This document shows, piece by piece, positions 16,813-25,506 of a stretch of DNA of 64,000 nt (positions are counted from its first letter, which is position 1; each line of letters begins with the position of its first letter). This DNA is from Spirosoma sp. (lineage in GTDB: Bacteria > Bacteroidota > Bacteroidia > Cytophagales > Spirosomataceae). Location of the stretch: NCBI RefSeq assembly GCF_026391055.1, contig NZ_JAPLET010000029.1:248001-312000 (forward strand), written 5' to 3'. Made by a program: the position numbers and the translations under genes. A model generated the notes under the pieces. That model ran no database searches and had not been told where the DNA came from. It worked only from the letters and a program-made list of their open reading frames with translations.

Positions 16813-18510
16813 ATGAAAACTGTCTTTCTTGTTTTGTTCTTTCCTCTACTTTTAGCTGCCTTTTTCGTTAGCAAGCCCTCCTCTGTATCCGTTTCTGAAA
16901 CGGGCACAAGTATCGCCATGTGTGGGTCTGATGCCAGTGGCCGTGTCAGTCAGCTGGAAAATGGAAAATTTATGGTTCCTCTGCCAGGTTGGGGAGATCA
17001 TTCGTATCCGATCTCTACCCGGTCGGATAGTGCTCAGTTTTACTTCAATCAGGGTCTGACGATGTACTACAGCTACCACATGAAGGAAGCGATGGCATCG
17101 TTTAAAGAGGTGTCCCGTCTGGACCCCACCTGCCCGATGGCCTGGTGGGGACAGGCATTGGCCGGAGGACCTTATTACAATGCGGCCCATACATACACCG
17201 TTCCCCCGAATATGCCCACTATTCTGACTCGCATGAACGAGTTAGTATCGAATGCTACCGCGAAAGAGAAAAGGCTGATTCAGGTTATGAACACCCGATA
17301 CGCGACCGATACGGCCGTGGATGATCGCAAAACGCTTAACCAAGCCTACGCGTCGGCAACCAAAGAACTGATTGCCGAGTTTGATGACCCGGAGATCAAG
17401 ATGCTGTATGTAGATGCCATCATGTTGATCCATGCCTGGGACTTCTGGACAACCGATGGCAAGCCCAAAGACTGGACGCAGGAGGTAGTCGACCTGACCG
17501 GGGATGTACTGACGCAATACCCGAATCATCCGGCAGCCCTGCATTACCAGATCCATCTGACCGAAGCGTCCCGACAGCCTGAAGTGGCCTTGCCCAGCGC
17601 CGATAAACTCAAAACACTGCTGCCGGGCGTTGCGCACATGGTTCACATGGCGAGCCACGAATACCAGCGAAACGGTCTTTTTGAGCAGGGTGTACAGGTC
17701 AACGACAAAGCCGATGCCAACTTGCTGATCTATGATTCGCTGGCGGCTCATTTAAATCTGGTAAAGCATTCGCCCCATTATTTTGCCGTTCAGACGTACT
17801 GCGCTTTGTCGGGAGGGATGTACGAAGTTGGCTTGAAAGACGCCCTGCGCTGCCGCAAATCCGTTTCTCCGGTGGCCGGGAATACCTACGATCAATACTT
17901 GTACATGTTACCTTCCCTGACGTTGGTGAGGTTGGGTAAATGGAACGAGATTCTGGCGGCACCAAAACCGCAGAATGAGTGGGCTTATGCCATGTTGCTG
18001 GATCATTTTTCACGGGGCATGGCGCTGGTGGCCCTAGGGAAAACGGCGGAAGCTCAACGGGAACTGACACGGCTTCGGGAGCGGTTGAGTGACCCGATTC
18101 TTGAAAAACGACGTATTCCTTTCAATGCGCCCCTGCCCGTAGCCCGTATGGCCGGACATATTCTGGACGCTTCACTACAGTTCGCTCAAAAGGCGCCTGA
18201 TCCGGCTTTTGCGGCCCTCGATCAGGCTATCAAACTGGAAGATCAACTGATCTATACGGAGCCTAGCGATTGGCCTCTGCCAGCCCGTCAGTTTTTAGGA
18301 GCTTATCTGCTGCAACTAAAAAAAGCAAAAGAAGCTGAACTTGTGTATCGCGAGGATTTGGCGCATCATCCGGGTAATGGCTGGTCGTTGGTTGGGCTTC
18401 ATATAGCGCTTGCCCTTCAGGGTAAACGGGCTGAACTGGCGAGAATCGAGGCCGGTTACAAATCCGCTTTTTCAAAGGCCGAGCGCCTTCCGGTATCGTC
18501 TGTTTACTGA
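16813..18510 (+). CDS. Secreted TPR-containing protein
   Basis: This 565-residue protein starts with a hydrophobic signal segment (MKTVFLVLFFPLLLAAFFVS). Tetratricopeptide-like helical pairs are visible from about residue 75 (FNQGLTMYYSYHMKEAMASF...LDP), around 190-260, and at 390-410 (MALVALGKTAEAQREL), with a final pair near 500-555. Close relatives in this phylum are annotated only as TPR proteins. No catalytic motif is evident. It probably acts as a periplasmic or cell-envelope scaffold; the partner is unknown. A 21-bp hairpin ends the transcription unit downstream. Confidence 0.8.
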   Translation: MKTVFLVLFFPLLLAAFFVSKPSSVSVSETGTSIAMCGSDASGRVSQLENGKFMVPLPGWGDHSYPISTRSDSAQFYFNQGLTMYYSYHMKEAMASFKEVSRLDPTCPMAWWGQALAGGPYYNAAHTYTVPPNMPTILTRMNELVSNATAKEKRLIQVMNTRYATDTAVDDRKTLNQAYASATKELIAEFDDPEIKMLYVDAIMLIHAWDFWTTDGKPKDWTQEVVDLTGDVLTQYPNHPAALHYQIHLTEASRQPEVALPSADKLKTLLPGVAHMVHMASHEYQRNGLFEQGVQVNDKADANLLIYDSLAAHLNLVKHSPHYFAVQTYCALSGGMYEVGLKDALRCRKSVSPVAGNTYDQYLYMLPSLTLVRLGKWNEILAAPKPQNEWAYAMLLDHFSRGMALVALGKTAEAQRELTRLRERLSDPILEKRRIPFNAPLPVARMAGHILDASLQFAQKAPDPAFAALDQAIKLEDQLIYTEPSDWPLPARQFLGAYLLQLKKAKEAELVYREDLAHHPGNGWSLVGLHIALALQGKRAELARIEAGYKSAFSKAERLPVSSVY

Positions 18511-18582
18511 TTGGTGAGCGGTTTCCCTGCTACGTGTTGACAAACGGTCAATCCGGCTTTTGCTGTTGGCAATTCTGTCCGG

Positions 18583-18631
18583 CTGATTTGTACGATAGCG
18601 GACCACTTTTGTCCGCTATCGTACAAATCAG
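18583..18631 (+). terminator. Perfect 21-bp hairpin, probable terminator
   Basis: Arms 18583-18603 and 18611-18631 are exact reverse complements around the seven-base loop CACTTTT. It follows the TPR gene by 72 bases. There is no clear T-tract after it, so it may be a terminator of the long-stem kind or an mRNA-protecting structure. Confidence 0.65.
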
Positions 18632-18743
18632 TTCATGCTTGTTTTATGTAATTTGTTGGTAGTCAATGGGTTGATCTATTGGCATACTTGTTGGCATATA
18701 GTACGTGAACTCAAACAGTACGTAAAAACAACAACTTACAGCC

Positions 18744-19145
18744 ATGAACAACTCACTTACTTCCGCTTTTGCTAAAATAGTTGCCGCCCTCTTTGTAAGC
18801 GCCACACCTTTGCTGGCCAATCCAACTAATCCAACAAAACCGGCTTCTTTCGATGCCAGCGTTTACATCACCAATACCAACAAAATTAAGCTGGCCGTCG
18901 ACAAGACAACGGTTGAGTCGGTAAGTATCAGTCTGCGTGAAGTTGGTCAGAGTAATTATTTGTTTACGCAACAGGTAGGCAAACGACAAACGCAGGCTCG
19001 CTTGCAGCTTAACGTAGAGGATTTACCAAATGGAGCTTACGAGCTGGAAATAAAGTCGGCAAGCGGTGCCAGCATTATTAAGCAGGTACAACTTGGGGCT
19101 ACCACGCCAATGGCTGCCCCGCAACGTCTGGTCGCGATTAATTAG
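18744..19145 (+). CDS. Small secreted protein of unknown function
   Basis: This 133-residue protein has a signal peptide (to about residue 25, TPLLA). The rest alternates in a beta-strand manner (ESVSISLREVGQSNYLFTQQ; LNVEDLPNGAYELEIKSASG), like the short Ig-like secreted proteins common in Bacteroidota. I do not recognise a specific family. It is monocistronic, bounded by a 21-bp hairpin on each side. Confidence 0.75.
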   Translation: MNNSLTSAFAKIVAALFVSATPLLANPTNPTKPASFDASVYITNTNKIKLAVDKTTVESVSISLREVGQSNYLFTQQVGKRQTQARLQLNVEDLPNGAYELEIKSASGASIIKQVQLGATTPMAAPQRLVAIN

Positions 19146-19158
19146 CGCAAAGAGTTCT

Positions 19159-19205
19159 CTACAACGACACGGGCTACACTTTTGGTGTAGCCCGTGTCGT
19201 TGTAG
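19159..19205. terminator. Perfect 21-bp hairpin between convergent genes
   Basis: Arms 19159-19179 and 19185-19205 are exact reverse complements around a TTTTG loop. It lies between the small secreted protein gene (plus) and the arsenite permease gene (minus), so it can serve as a bidirectional terminator. Confidence 0.75.
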
Positions 19206-19224
19206 GGTAGCGGCTATTCTTATA

Positions 19225-20286
19225 TCAACTACTAAATTTAGGTTGCTGTTTAAGCGCAAAGCCGACTAACAGAATCAGTACAGGTACTTCGATCAGCGGC
19301 CCGATAACAGCGGCAAACGCTACGCCGGAATTGATGCCGAACACAGAAATGGCTACGGCAATGCCCAGTTCGAAATTATTGCCAGCGGCTGTAAAGGCGA
19401 GCGACGTGCTTTTGGGGTAATCGGCTCCAGCGCGTTTGGCCAGGTAGAAAGCGGCAAAGAACATTAGAACAAAGTAGATAACCAGCGGCAGGGCTATTCG
19501 TAATACATCGCCCGGAAGTTCCAAGACCAGACGACCCTTCAGGCTAAACATGGCCACGATGGTAAAGAGCAAGGCTACCAGCGTAATGGGACTGATGGCT
19601 GGCAGAAAACGGGTTTCGTACCAGTGCTGCCCTTTCCAGCGGGTCAGTGACCAGCGAGACAACATGCCTGCCAGGAACGGAACACCCAGGTAGATGAACA
19701 CGCTCTCGGCAATCTGACTGATGCTGATGTCGACTGCCATACCGGGCAAACCGAATAGGGGAGGTAGTACCGTAACAAAAACATAGGCGTAAATCGAATA
19801 GAAAAAGACCTGAAAGACGCTGTTAAAGGCCACCAGGCCGGCTACGTATTCGCGGTCGCCGAGGGCCAGATCATTCCAGACAATGACCATGGCGATACAA
19901 CGCGCGATGCCGATCATGATCAGGCCGGTCATGTATTCGGGTTTGTCGGGCAATAGTAAAACGGCCAGCACAAACATCAACACCGGTCCGATAAGCCAGT
20001 TTTGTACCAGCGAAAGAAGCAGGATTTTCCGGTTTCGGAATACCTGAGGCAACTGGTCATAGCGGACTTTGGCCAGGGGCGGATACATCATCAGGATTAG
20101 GCCAATTGCCAGTGGAATATTGGTTGTACCCTGCTGGTAGGCATTCAGGGATTGCTCAATTTGAGGAAACAGGTTGCCCAGCAGAATACCCAGGGCCATC
20201 GCTCCGAATATCCACAGCGTGAGGTAGCGGTCCAGAAAAGGAAGCTGTCGGTTGACGGGTTTACCCGGTAGCGTTTCGGTATTCAT
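19225..20286 (-). CDS. acr3: ACR3-family arsenite efflux permease
   Basis: This 353-residue inner-membrane transporter with about ten hydrophobic segments exports arsenite. It carries the ACR3 hallmark [19 protein letters not shown], whose cysteine is the conserved one required for transport, and the conserved [13 protein letters not shown] and [17 protein letters not shown] blocks. It is the last gene of the arsenic cluster and overlaps arsC by four bases (ATGA), a sign of translational coupling. Arsenite made by the ArsC reductase is the expected substrate. Confidence 0.95.
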   Translation of the reverse strand: MNTETLPGKPVNRQLPFLDRYLTLWIFGAMALGILLGNLFPQIEQSLNAYQQGTTNIPLAIGLILMMYPPLAKVRYDQLPQVFRNRKILLLSLVQNWLIGPVLMFVLAVLLLPDKPEYMTGLIMIGIARCIAMVIVWNDLALGDREYVAGLVAFNSVFQVFFYSIYAYVFVTVLPPLFGLPGMAVDISISQIAESVFIYLGVPFLAGMLSRWSLTRWKGQHWYETRFLPAISPITLVALLFTIVAMFSLKGRLVLELPGDVLRIALPLVIYFVLMFFAAFYLAKRAGADYPKSTSLAFTAAGNNFELGIAVAISVFGINSGVAFAAVIGPLIEVPVLILLVGFALKQQPKFSS

Positions 20287-20708
20287 TCCCCTACCGACTC
20301 AGCCAGCCGTTCGTTAATAAATTGTTCACTATACTGTTTTATCTGGTCCCGAACCACCCGGAACTGCGTCAACCGTTCGCTTTCCGGAGCATGAGAAGGG
20401 TCCGTAAAACTGTGGTGGATCATCTCCGCCGTCGACGGAAAATAAGGACACTGTTCACGGGCGTTGTCGCATACGGTAATGACATAGTCGATGGGGAGAT
20501 TCATGTATTCATCGACATGGTTGGAGGTATGGTGCGAAATATCGACATGGTCTTCGGCCATTACCTGAATGGCCAGCGGATTGACACCATGCGGGGCTAC
20601 CCCGGCGCTGTATACCGTGGCGCGGTCTGCCGCAAAATACTGAAGGTAGCCGTGGGCCATTTGCGACCGGGCTGAATTGCCCGTGCAGAGTACTAGAATC
20701 GTTTTCAT
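20283..20708 (-). CDS. arsC: Arsenate reductase, low-MW phosphatase-like
   Basis: This 141-residue cytoplasmic enzyme reduces arsenate to arsenite. The phosphatase-type loop [10 protein letters not shown] places Cys8 and Arg14, and Cys80 and Cys87 in [12 protein letters not shown] supply the redox relay, as in the thioredoxin-coupled ArsC family. Length is normal. It is translationally coupled to the permease gene downstream and follows the acetyltransferase gene by 11 bases. Confidence 0.95.
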   Translation of the reverse strand: MKTILVLCTGNSARSQMAHGYLQYFAADRATVYSAGVAPHGVNPLAIQVMAEDHVDISHHTSNHVDEYMNLPIDYVITVCDNAREQCPYFPSTAEMIHHSFTDPSHAPESERLTQFRVVRDQIKQYSEQFINERLAESVGE

Positions 20709-20719
20709 CTTTTTTGGGA

Positions 20720-21211
20720 TTAATCAATGCCTACGGTTGGGCTCCGTCGTTCGAGGAGTAAAATATCCCGCCAGACACCAGCCCGTTTGCCAATGCGTTC
20801 ATGGTAGCCAATTTCGCGGAAGCCGCAGCGTTTGTGCAGGGCTATACTGGCTGTGTTCTCGCGCAAAACACTCGCCTGTAAAGTCCAGAGGTTCTTTGCT
20901 TCACTCTCGGCAATGAGTCGATTAAGGAGTTGTTGCCCCACGCCTTTGCCCCGGTGAGCGGCATCAATATACAGGCTCACTTCGGCCACGCCCGCAAAAA
21001 TACACCGGCCCGACACGGCTGTGAGCAGGGCGTAGCCAATAACGATATCGCCTTCAACGGCCACTAACTGCGGGGAAGCCATATAGGAGGTCGCCATCGT
21101 TTTGGGCGAGGGTGCCTGCGTTTCCATGGTGGCATTGCCCGTGTCGATGCCTTGCTGATAAATAGCGGCCATCGCAGGCCAGTCGGTGGGCTGTACAGGT
21201 CTGATTAACAT
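20720..21211 (-). CDS. arsN: GNAT acetyltransferase, ArsN-like
   Basis: This 163-residue GNAT protein has the acetyl-CoA-binding R/Q-x-x-G-x-G/A signature at HRGKGVGQQLLNRL and the typical C-terminal HKRCGFREIGYHERIGKR. It resembles phosphinothricin/pat-type N-acetyltransferases. In arsenic clusters such genes are called arsN1 and are known to acetylate trivalent organoarsenical analogues of phosphinothricin. The assignment to ArsN rests on family resemblance plus its place between arsM and arsC. Confidence 0.8.
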   Translation of the reverse strand: MLIRPVQPTDWPAMAAIYQQGIDTGNATMETQAPSPKTMATSYMASPQLVAVEGDIVIGYALLTAVSGRCIFAGVAEVSLYIDAAHRGKGVGQQLLNRLIAESEAKNLWTLQASVLRENTASIALHKRCGFREIGYHERIGKRAGVWRDILLLERRSPTVGID

Positions 21212-21289
21212 AGTGGTTAGTTATTGGTCGTTCGTTATCGGTACTGGTTATTGGTAGCAGCGATTGATTAATTAATAATCAGTAACCAC

Positions 21290-22186
21290 TTAGCAACAAC
21301 TGCTGCCGGGTTCGCAGCAGGCATCCGTTTTCGTTGTCAAGTCGATGAGCTGAACACGGGGCTTAGCGAGCGTTGAGGGTTTCTCGGCATAAGCTGTCAG
21401 GCTAACGATGCCCGTGCCTGCTTGACGGAAGGACGCTATTTCGTCGGTCGTGAGGTAGTTGGCCAATAGCTCATCGGGCAGGAAGATAGCTTTCTGCTTT
21501 TGCAGCGTCAGGTTGGTAAAACCGGCTTCCTGAATCAGATTCAAGTAAATGTCCTGCTGAATAGCTCCCGACACACAACCCGCATACAGTTCGGCCGCTT
21601 TGAGTAAGTTGGCGGGTAAATCACCGACGAGTACGATGTCGGAAATACTGAAATGACCACCGGGTTTGAGTACGCGCCAGATTTCGGAAATTACGTTTTT
21701 CTTGTTGGGAACCAGATTCAGCACACAGTTGGAAACGATAACGTCGGCGGTATTATCGGCAACGGGCATCTCTTCAATATCTCCGAATCGAAATTCGACA
21801 TTGTTGTAGCCCAGCGAATCGACGTTTTTCCGGGCGCGGCTGATCATGGCTTCGGTGAAGTCGATACCGATGACCTTGCCGGTTGGGCCTGTGGCATGGC
21901 GAGCGACAAAACAATCGTTGCCCGCGCCCGAACCGAGGTCAATAACCGTATCGCCGGGTTTAATCTGTGCGAACTGGGTAGGCAAGCCACAGCCTAAGCC
22001 AAGATCGGCATCAGCTACGTAACCGGCAAGCTGGCTATAGTCGTCGGCCATAATAGCGGGATTGTCGGTGGGCGAACAGCAACTGGTTGCACCACAGCAG
22101 GATGCTTCGTTATACGCTTTCGACTGGCTGGCAATCTGACCGTACGCTTCGCGGACAACGGTTTTTAACTGATCATCGGTTTGCAT
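21290..22186 (-). CDS. arsM: Arsenite S-adenosylmethionine methyltransferase
   Basis: This 298-residue class I methyltransferase converts As(III) to methylated arsenicals. The SAM-binding motif is TVIDLGSGAGNDCFVA. Cysteines in GLGCGLP, SNCVLNLVP and YAGCVSGA match the conserved arsenic-binding cysteines of ArsM. Extra cysteine pairs occur at both ends (SCCGATSCC near residue 30 and CCEPGSSCC at the C-terminus), which could bind or hand over As(III). It has its own upstream copy of the ArsR-type palindrome, so it can be induced separately from arsR. Confidence 0.93.
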   Translation of the reverse strand: MQTDDQLKTVVREAYGQIASQSKAYNEASCCGATSCCSPTDNPAIMADDYSQLAGYVADADLGLGCGLPTQFAQIKPGDTVIDLGSGAGNDCFVARHATGPTGKVIGIDFTEAMISRARKNVDSLGYNNVEFRFGDIEEMPVADNTADVIVSNCVLNLVPNKKNVISEIWRVLKPGGHFSISDIVLVGDLPANLLKAAELYAGCVSGAIQQDIYLNLIQEAGFTNLTLQKQKAIFLPDELLANYLTTDEIASFRQAGTGIVSLTAYAEKPSTLAKPRVQLIDLTTKTDACCEPGSSCC

Positions 22187-22203
22187 AGTTGTATTGGTTA
22201 ATT

Positions 22204-22216
22204 GTAATATTACGAT
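22204..22216 (-). promoter_or_regulatory. Predicted ArsR operator before arsM
   Basis: GTAATATTACGAT is identical to 13 bases of the 16-base palindrome upstream of arsR at 22668-22683. It lies 18 bases before the arsM start codon. The core GTAATATTAC is fully palindromic. Confidence 0.7.
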
Positions 22217-22310
22217 TGACTAGGGTAAAAGTTGGTTGATAATTAGTAGCTATTGAGTTAATGAGTATTACTCTTGACTAGTAATTGTTAACTCGATAAA
22301 TAATAACCAA

Positions 22311-22640
22311 TCAGCAACAGCTTTTTTCAACAATAACTGAGTCAAATACCTGTCCAAATAACTGGCGGGCTTCTTCCCAGATAGATTCATCGATGCAGTA
22401 GCAAACCCGTGGCGGGTCGATGCTACCCTGAATGATGCCTATGCGTTTCAACTCTTTCAAATGCTGCGAAACGGTTGCCTGAGCCAACGGCAATTCGTCA
22501 ACAATATCGCCACAGACGCAAGCCTTCTTCTGGGCTAACAATTGCAGGATAGCGACACGAGCCGGGTGGGCGAAAGCTTTTGCCAGATCCGCAATGCGGT
22601 TCTGTTCTGCCGTGAAAATTTCTGTTTTGGTCAGTCCCAT
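22311..22640 (-). CDS. arsR: ArsR-family arsenic-responsive repressor
   Basis: This 109-residue winged-helix regulator has the ArsR pattern in order: [16 protein letters not shown], then the metal-sensing [11 protein letters not shown] segment (Cys41 and Cys43), then the DNA-reading helix [16 protein letters not shown]. The C-terminal Cys pair and CYC near residue 85 are additional possible As(III) ligands. It heads the arsenic cluster and probably represses itself and arsM through the matching palindromes before each gene. A GGAGG lies just before its start. Confidence 0.95.
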   Translation of the reverse strand: MGLTKTEIFTAEQNRIADLAKAFAHPARVAILQLLAQKKACVCGDIVDELPLAQATVSQHLKELKRIGIIQGSIDPPRVCYCIDESIWEEARQLFGQVFDSVIVEKSCC

Positions 22641-22667
22641 CCTCCAAAAGTAAGAAGAATATTTATA

Positions 22668-22683
22668 ATCGTAATATTACGAT
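22668..22683 (-). promoter_or_regulatory. Predicted ArsR operator before arsR
   Basis: ATCGTAATATTACGAT is a perfect 16-base palindrome 28 bases before the arsR start, of the size and placement expected for an ArsR dimer. Its core recurs before arsM. Confidence 0.78.
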
Positions 22684-22728
22684 AAATTTTTTCAGGTAAA
22701 AAGAGCGTGTTAAAGCGAGTAAAGTGGG

Positions 22729-23559
22729 CTAGAAATGATAAGTTAGTGTTAGCCCTTTTTGGCCGGTTGGGGAAAAGAAAGGGTCCAGAGCCACCGCCTT
22801 CGACTGTTTAATGCGTTTGTGCAGCTCTGGAATAAGGATGCCCGAGGCCGCTCCAACCGCAAATCCCAGCATAACATCGGTCTTAAAATGTTTGCCAGCT
22901 TCCATTCGATTATAGGCAACCAGGGCTGGCGGAACGCTCGTCAGCGAAAAAATAGCCACTCGTTTCCAGCCTTTAATATGATGATAGTCCGTAAACACCT
23001 TGGCCAGAAAGAACGTGGCCGTTGAGCTGAAGGACACATGACCGCTGTAGAATGAATTACTTTTGGCTACTCCGACTTTTGTTTCCAGCGGCACATCCGG
23101 ATTGTAGGTAAAAGGTCTGGCTCGCCGAACGGAATAGGCCGACGCAAAGTAGATTGCATTATCTACGGCATGAGTTACGACGTACAGAGTCAACAGATCG
23201 AGCCAGTCTTTGCGAATCCGTTTGTCAGCCATCAACAGCAGCGGACTTAGGATGGATACATTCAGGAAAAGATCCGACCGTTTTTGCGCCCGGTCATAGT
23301 TTGCCGGATTGTTGAAAATAACCGACCGGTCGAAGGCATTAACGGAGTTTGGATCAAGATGAACAACATCGGCCTGATCGAAGGACGCGACGCGATCGAG
23401 TTGTTTGAAGCCCAGAGCCGAAACGCCGATGAAGACTAACGACCCGCCCCCTTCATACGGCAGGCTTACCCGATAAACCTTTTGTGTTGTGGTATCTGTC
23501 TGACCAGATACATTCGTTAGAGAGAGGGATAAAAAGATAAGTACACTGAGCAGTTTCAT
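22729..23559 (-). CDS. PAP2-family membrane-associated phosphatase
   Basis: This protein (276 residues from the chosen start) has a signal peptide (MKLLSVLIFLSLSLTNVSGQ), which is why 23559 is preferred over the ATG 36 bases upstream. The three PAP2 phosphatase motifs are present in order: RRARPFTYNP, FYSGHVSFSS and RMEAGKHFKTDVMLG, giving the catalytic histidines and aspartate. It probably acts in the periplasm or outer membrane on lipid phosphates such as undecaprenyl pyrophosphate or phosphatidic acid. The C-terminus (GLTLTYHF) ends on an aromatic residue, as many outer-membrane proteins do. Confidence 0.88.
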   Translation of the reverse strand: MKLLSVLIFLSLSLTNVSGQTDTTTQKVYRVSLPYEGGGSLVFIGVSALGFKQLDRVASFDQADVVHLDPNSVNAFDRSVIFNNPANYDRAQKRSDLFLNVSILSPLLLMADKRIRKDWLDLLTLYVVTHAVDNAIYFASAYSVRRARPFTYNPDVPLETKVGVAKSNSFYSGHVSFSSTATFFLAKVFTDYHHIKGWKRVAIFSLTSVPPALVAYNRMEAGKHFKTDVMLGFAVGAASGILIPELHKRIKQSKAVALDPFFSPTGQKGLTLTYHF

Positions 23560-23627
23560 AAGCAGAATACCATTGAGTAGGTAGTTATTCTGCAAAGATC
23601 ATCATGGACGTTAATTTTCCTGTATGA

Positions 23628-25358
23628 TCACCACGATACCTTCACCAGCGAAACGCCCTGACGGGGTAGCTGGAACGGCATGGTCAGTACACCTTTTTCG
23701 ATCGTTACCCAGATTGGGGAAGTGAGTAGCTGCAGTTGACCAGCTTTCTCAAGTTCGGCCACCTGTTCGGCAGTTGGAGCTTTCGGAGAACCCATTTTCT
23801 TCCAGACCTCGTACGAGTTACTGAATTGCTGATCAATCCGGTAATGCTGCACCCATACTTTTTTGGCCGTAAGCCCATTGAGCGTGAGCGACACTGACGA
23901 ACCGGGACCCTGTACATTATCGTCGTGGTAATTCCAGACCATGACCGAAGCCGACTGGGCATCTTTAGTAGCCAGCGCATTGATATCCGGCTCGCCCCGA
24001 ACGCTCTCGTCACGTATCTTTTTGGCGTTATAGGTCAGGTCTGTGTTGACCGCTACCCGATTGCCCTGCATCATGCCGAACATCCGAAACACATTCAGTA
24101 CCGGTTTATCGACGCCATTGGTCGCTAAGTCGCGGAAGCCCCGGAACCAAGCCTGATCTTCAAACTCAAATCCCCAGGTAACGGCTCCCGCCAGATTAAC
24201 GCCCCGCGCTTCGGCCAGATCGTATTTGCGGGCAAAGGAAGCTGCTGTATAACTGGAATACATCGTGCCATTACGATAGGCATTTTGGGGGTGCAGGTCT
24301 TCCGAACAGGCCGCGCAGCCTTCTGGGTCCGATTCGCCAATGATAATGGGCAGGTTTTTCAGGCTGGGGTACGACGACACAATTTCAAAGCCTTTGTCGA
24401 TGTCGCGCAGTTGCGTGCCCATGTTCATCTGCACTACGCCATTCACCACTTTGGGTGCCCCTTTGGCGTGGAAGGTGATGAAGTCAATTGGGGTACCAAC
24501 TTTGCCCGTAACGGCGTTCGTACCCTTTACGACGTGGTCCATGAAGGCCCGGAAGAATTTTTCGGAAACATCCCAGTTGGGACCGGTAACTTCGGGTCCG
24601 CCGATTTTAGCCGTTGGCAGCGCCCGTTTTACCGCGTCGGCAGTGTAATCATATAGTTTGATGTATTCTTCGGTAGTGCCTTTCCAGTAGCTGATGTTAG
24701 GCTCGTTCCATAACTCCCAGTACCAGCTTTCAACTTCTTTCTGCCCGTAACGCTGAACCGAGTGTTTTACCCACTGGTACACCAGTTCGCTCCATTTCTT
24801 GTAATCTTTTGGCGGGTAAGCCCAGCCGGTGTAAATGTCATTGTAGTTGTCGCCGGGTTTCCAGTAGTGCCGGTAGGGTTGCGGTTTGGTGGAAAGGGCT
24901 TCGGGCATAAACCCGATCTGGGCGATGGGCTTCATGCCCCGCTCGATAAACGTATCGAAGATTTTGTCAATAATCGTCCAGTTATAAATTGGATTACCGG
25001 CCTTATCCTCAGTATAGGCATTGGTCGATCCCCATTTCAGCGCGGCCGTTCCATCGCCCGTAACCAGCAGACTGTGAACCCGAACGTTCACCGGGACCTT
25101 GCTCAGCTGCGAAATTTCGGTGAGCAGTTTCTGCCCATCTTTCATGTAGGTGTAATTGGGCTCGTCATACCCAAACCAGGCCCATATGGGTTTTAATGGT
25201 CCCTTATCCTTTGTCAAATCAACCCGAATCGCCACCGGTTTATCTTGACTGGTTTGCGCATGGCTGTCAATGCTACCGAACGCAGCTGAAAGAACCAGAC
25301 CAAAAAATAAGGCCGAAAGGTGGCCCGTTTGCAAGCAAAGGCTTCGAAGTAAAGGCAT
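23628..25358 (-). CDS. GH39-like secreted glycoside hydrolase
   Basis: This protein is 576 residues from the ATG at 25358, chosen because it gives a signal peptide (LRSLCLQTGHLSALFFGLVL...HAQ); a longer frame reaches 25532 but overlaps the neighbouring kinase gene. The TIM-barrel region resembles GH39 beta-xylosidases and relatives, with acid/base Glu219 in ELWNEPNISY and nucleophile Glu342 in IIIGESDPEG. It likely retains configuration and acts on xylose- or arabinose-containing glycans. It stands alone, with no SusC/SusD nearby. Sub-family could instead be a GH39-like clan A enzyme. Confidence 0.85.
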   Translation of the reverse strand: MPLLRSLCLQTGHLSALFFGLVLSAAFGSIDSHAQTSQDKPVAIRVDLTKDKGPLKPIWAWFGYDEPNYTYMKDGQKLLTEISQLSKVPVNVRVHSLLVTGDGTAALKWGSTNAYTEDKAGNPIYNWTIIDKIFDTFIERGMKPIAQIGFMPEALSTKPQPYRHYWKPGDNYNDIYTGWAYPPKDYKKWSELVYQWVKHSVQRYGQKEVESWYWELWNEPNISYWKGTTEEYIKLYDYTADAVKRALPTAKIGGPEVTGPNWDVSEKFFRAFMDHVVKGTNAVTGKVGTPIDFITFHAKGAPKVVNGVVQMNMGTQLRDIDKGFEIVSSYPSLKNLPIIIGESDPEGCAACSEDLHPQNAYRNGTMYSSYTAASFARKYDLAEARGVNLAGAVTWGFEFEDQAWFRGFRDLATNGVDKPVLNVFRMFGMMQGNRVAVNTDLTYNAKKIRDESVRGEPDINALATKDAQSASVMVWNYHDDNVQGPGSSVSLTLNGLTAKKVWVQHYRIDQQFSNSYEVWKKMGSPKAPTAEQVAELEKAGQLQLLTSPIWVTIEKGVLTMPFQLPRQGVSLVKVSW

Positions 25359-25506
25359 AAACCGGGTTGATAGCGGGGAAAAATCACCAGCATCAACAAG
25401 GGTAAACGCCCCCCAATCTACCCATGATGGATGAGGCCGTTCGGGCAGAAAACTGTCCGTAACCGGCCTGGTCAGGATAGTTTTGCCGGAACAAGGCGAC
25501 AGACCA

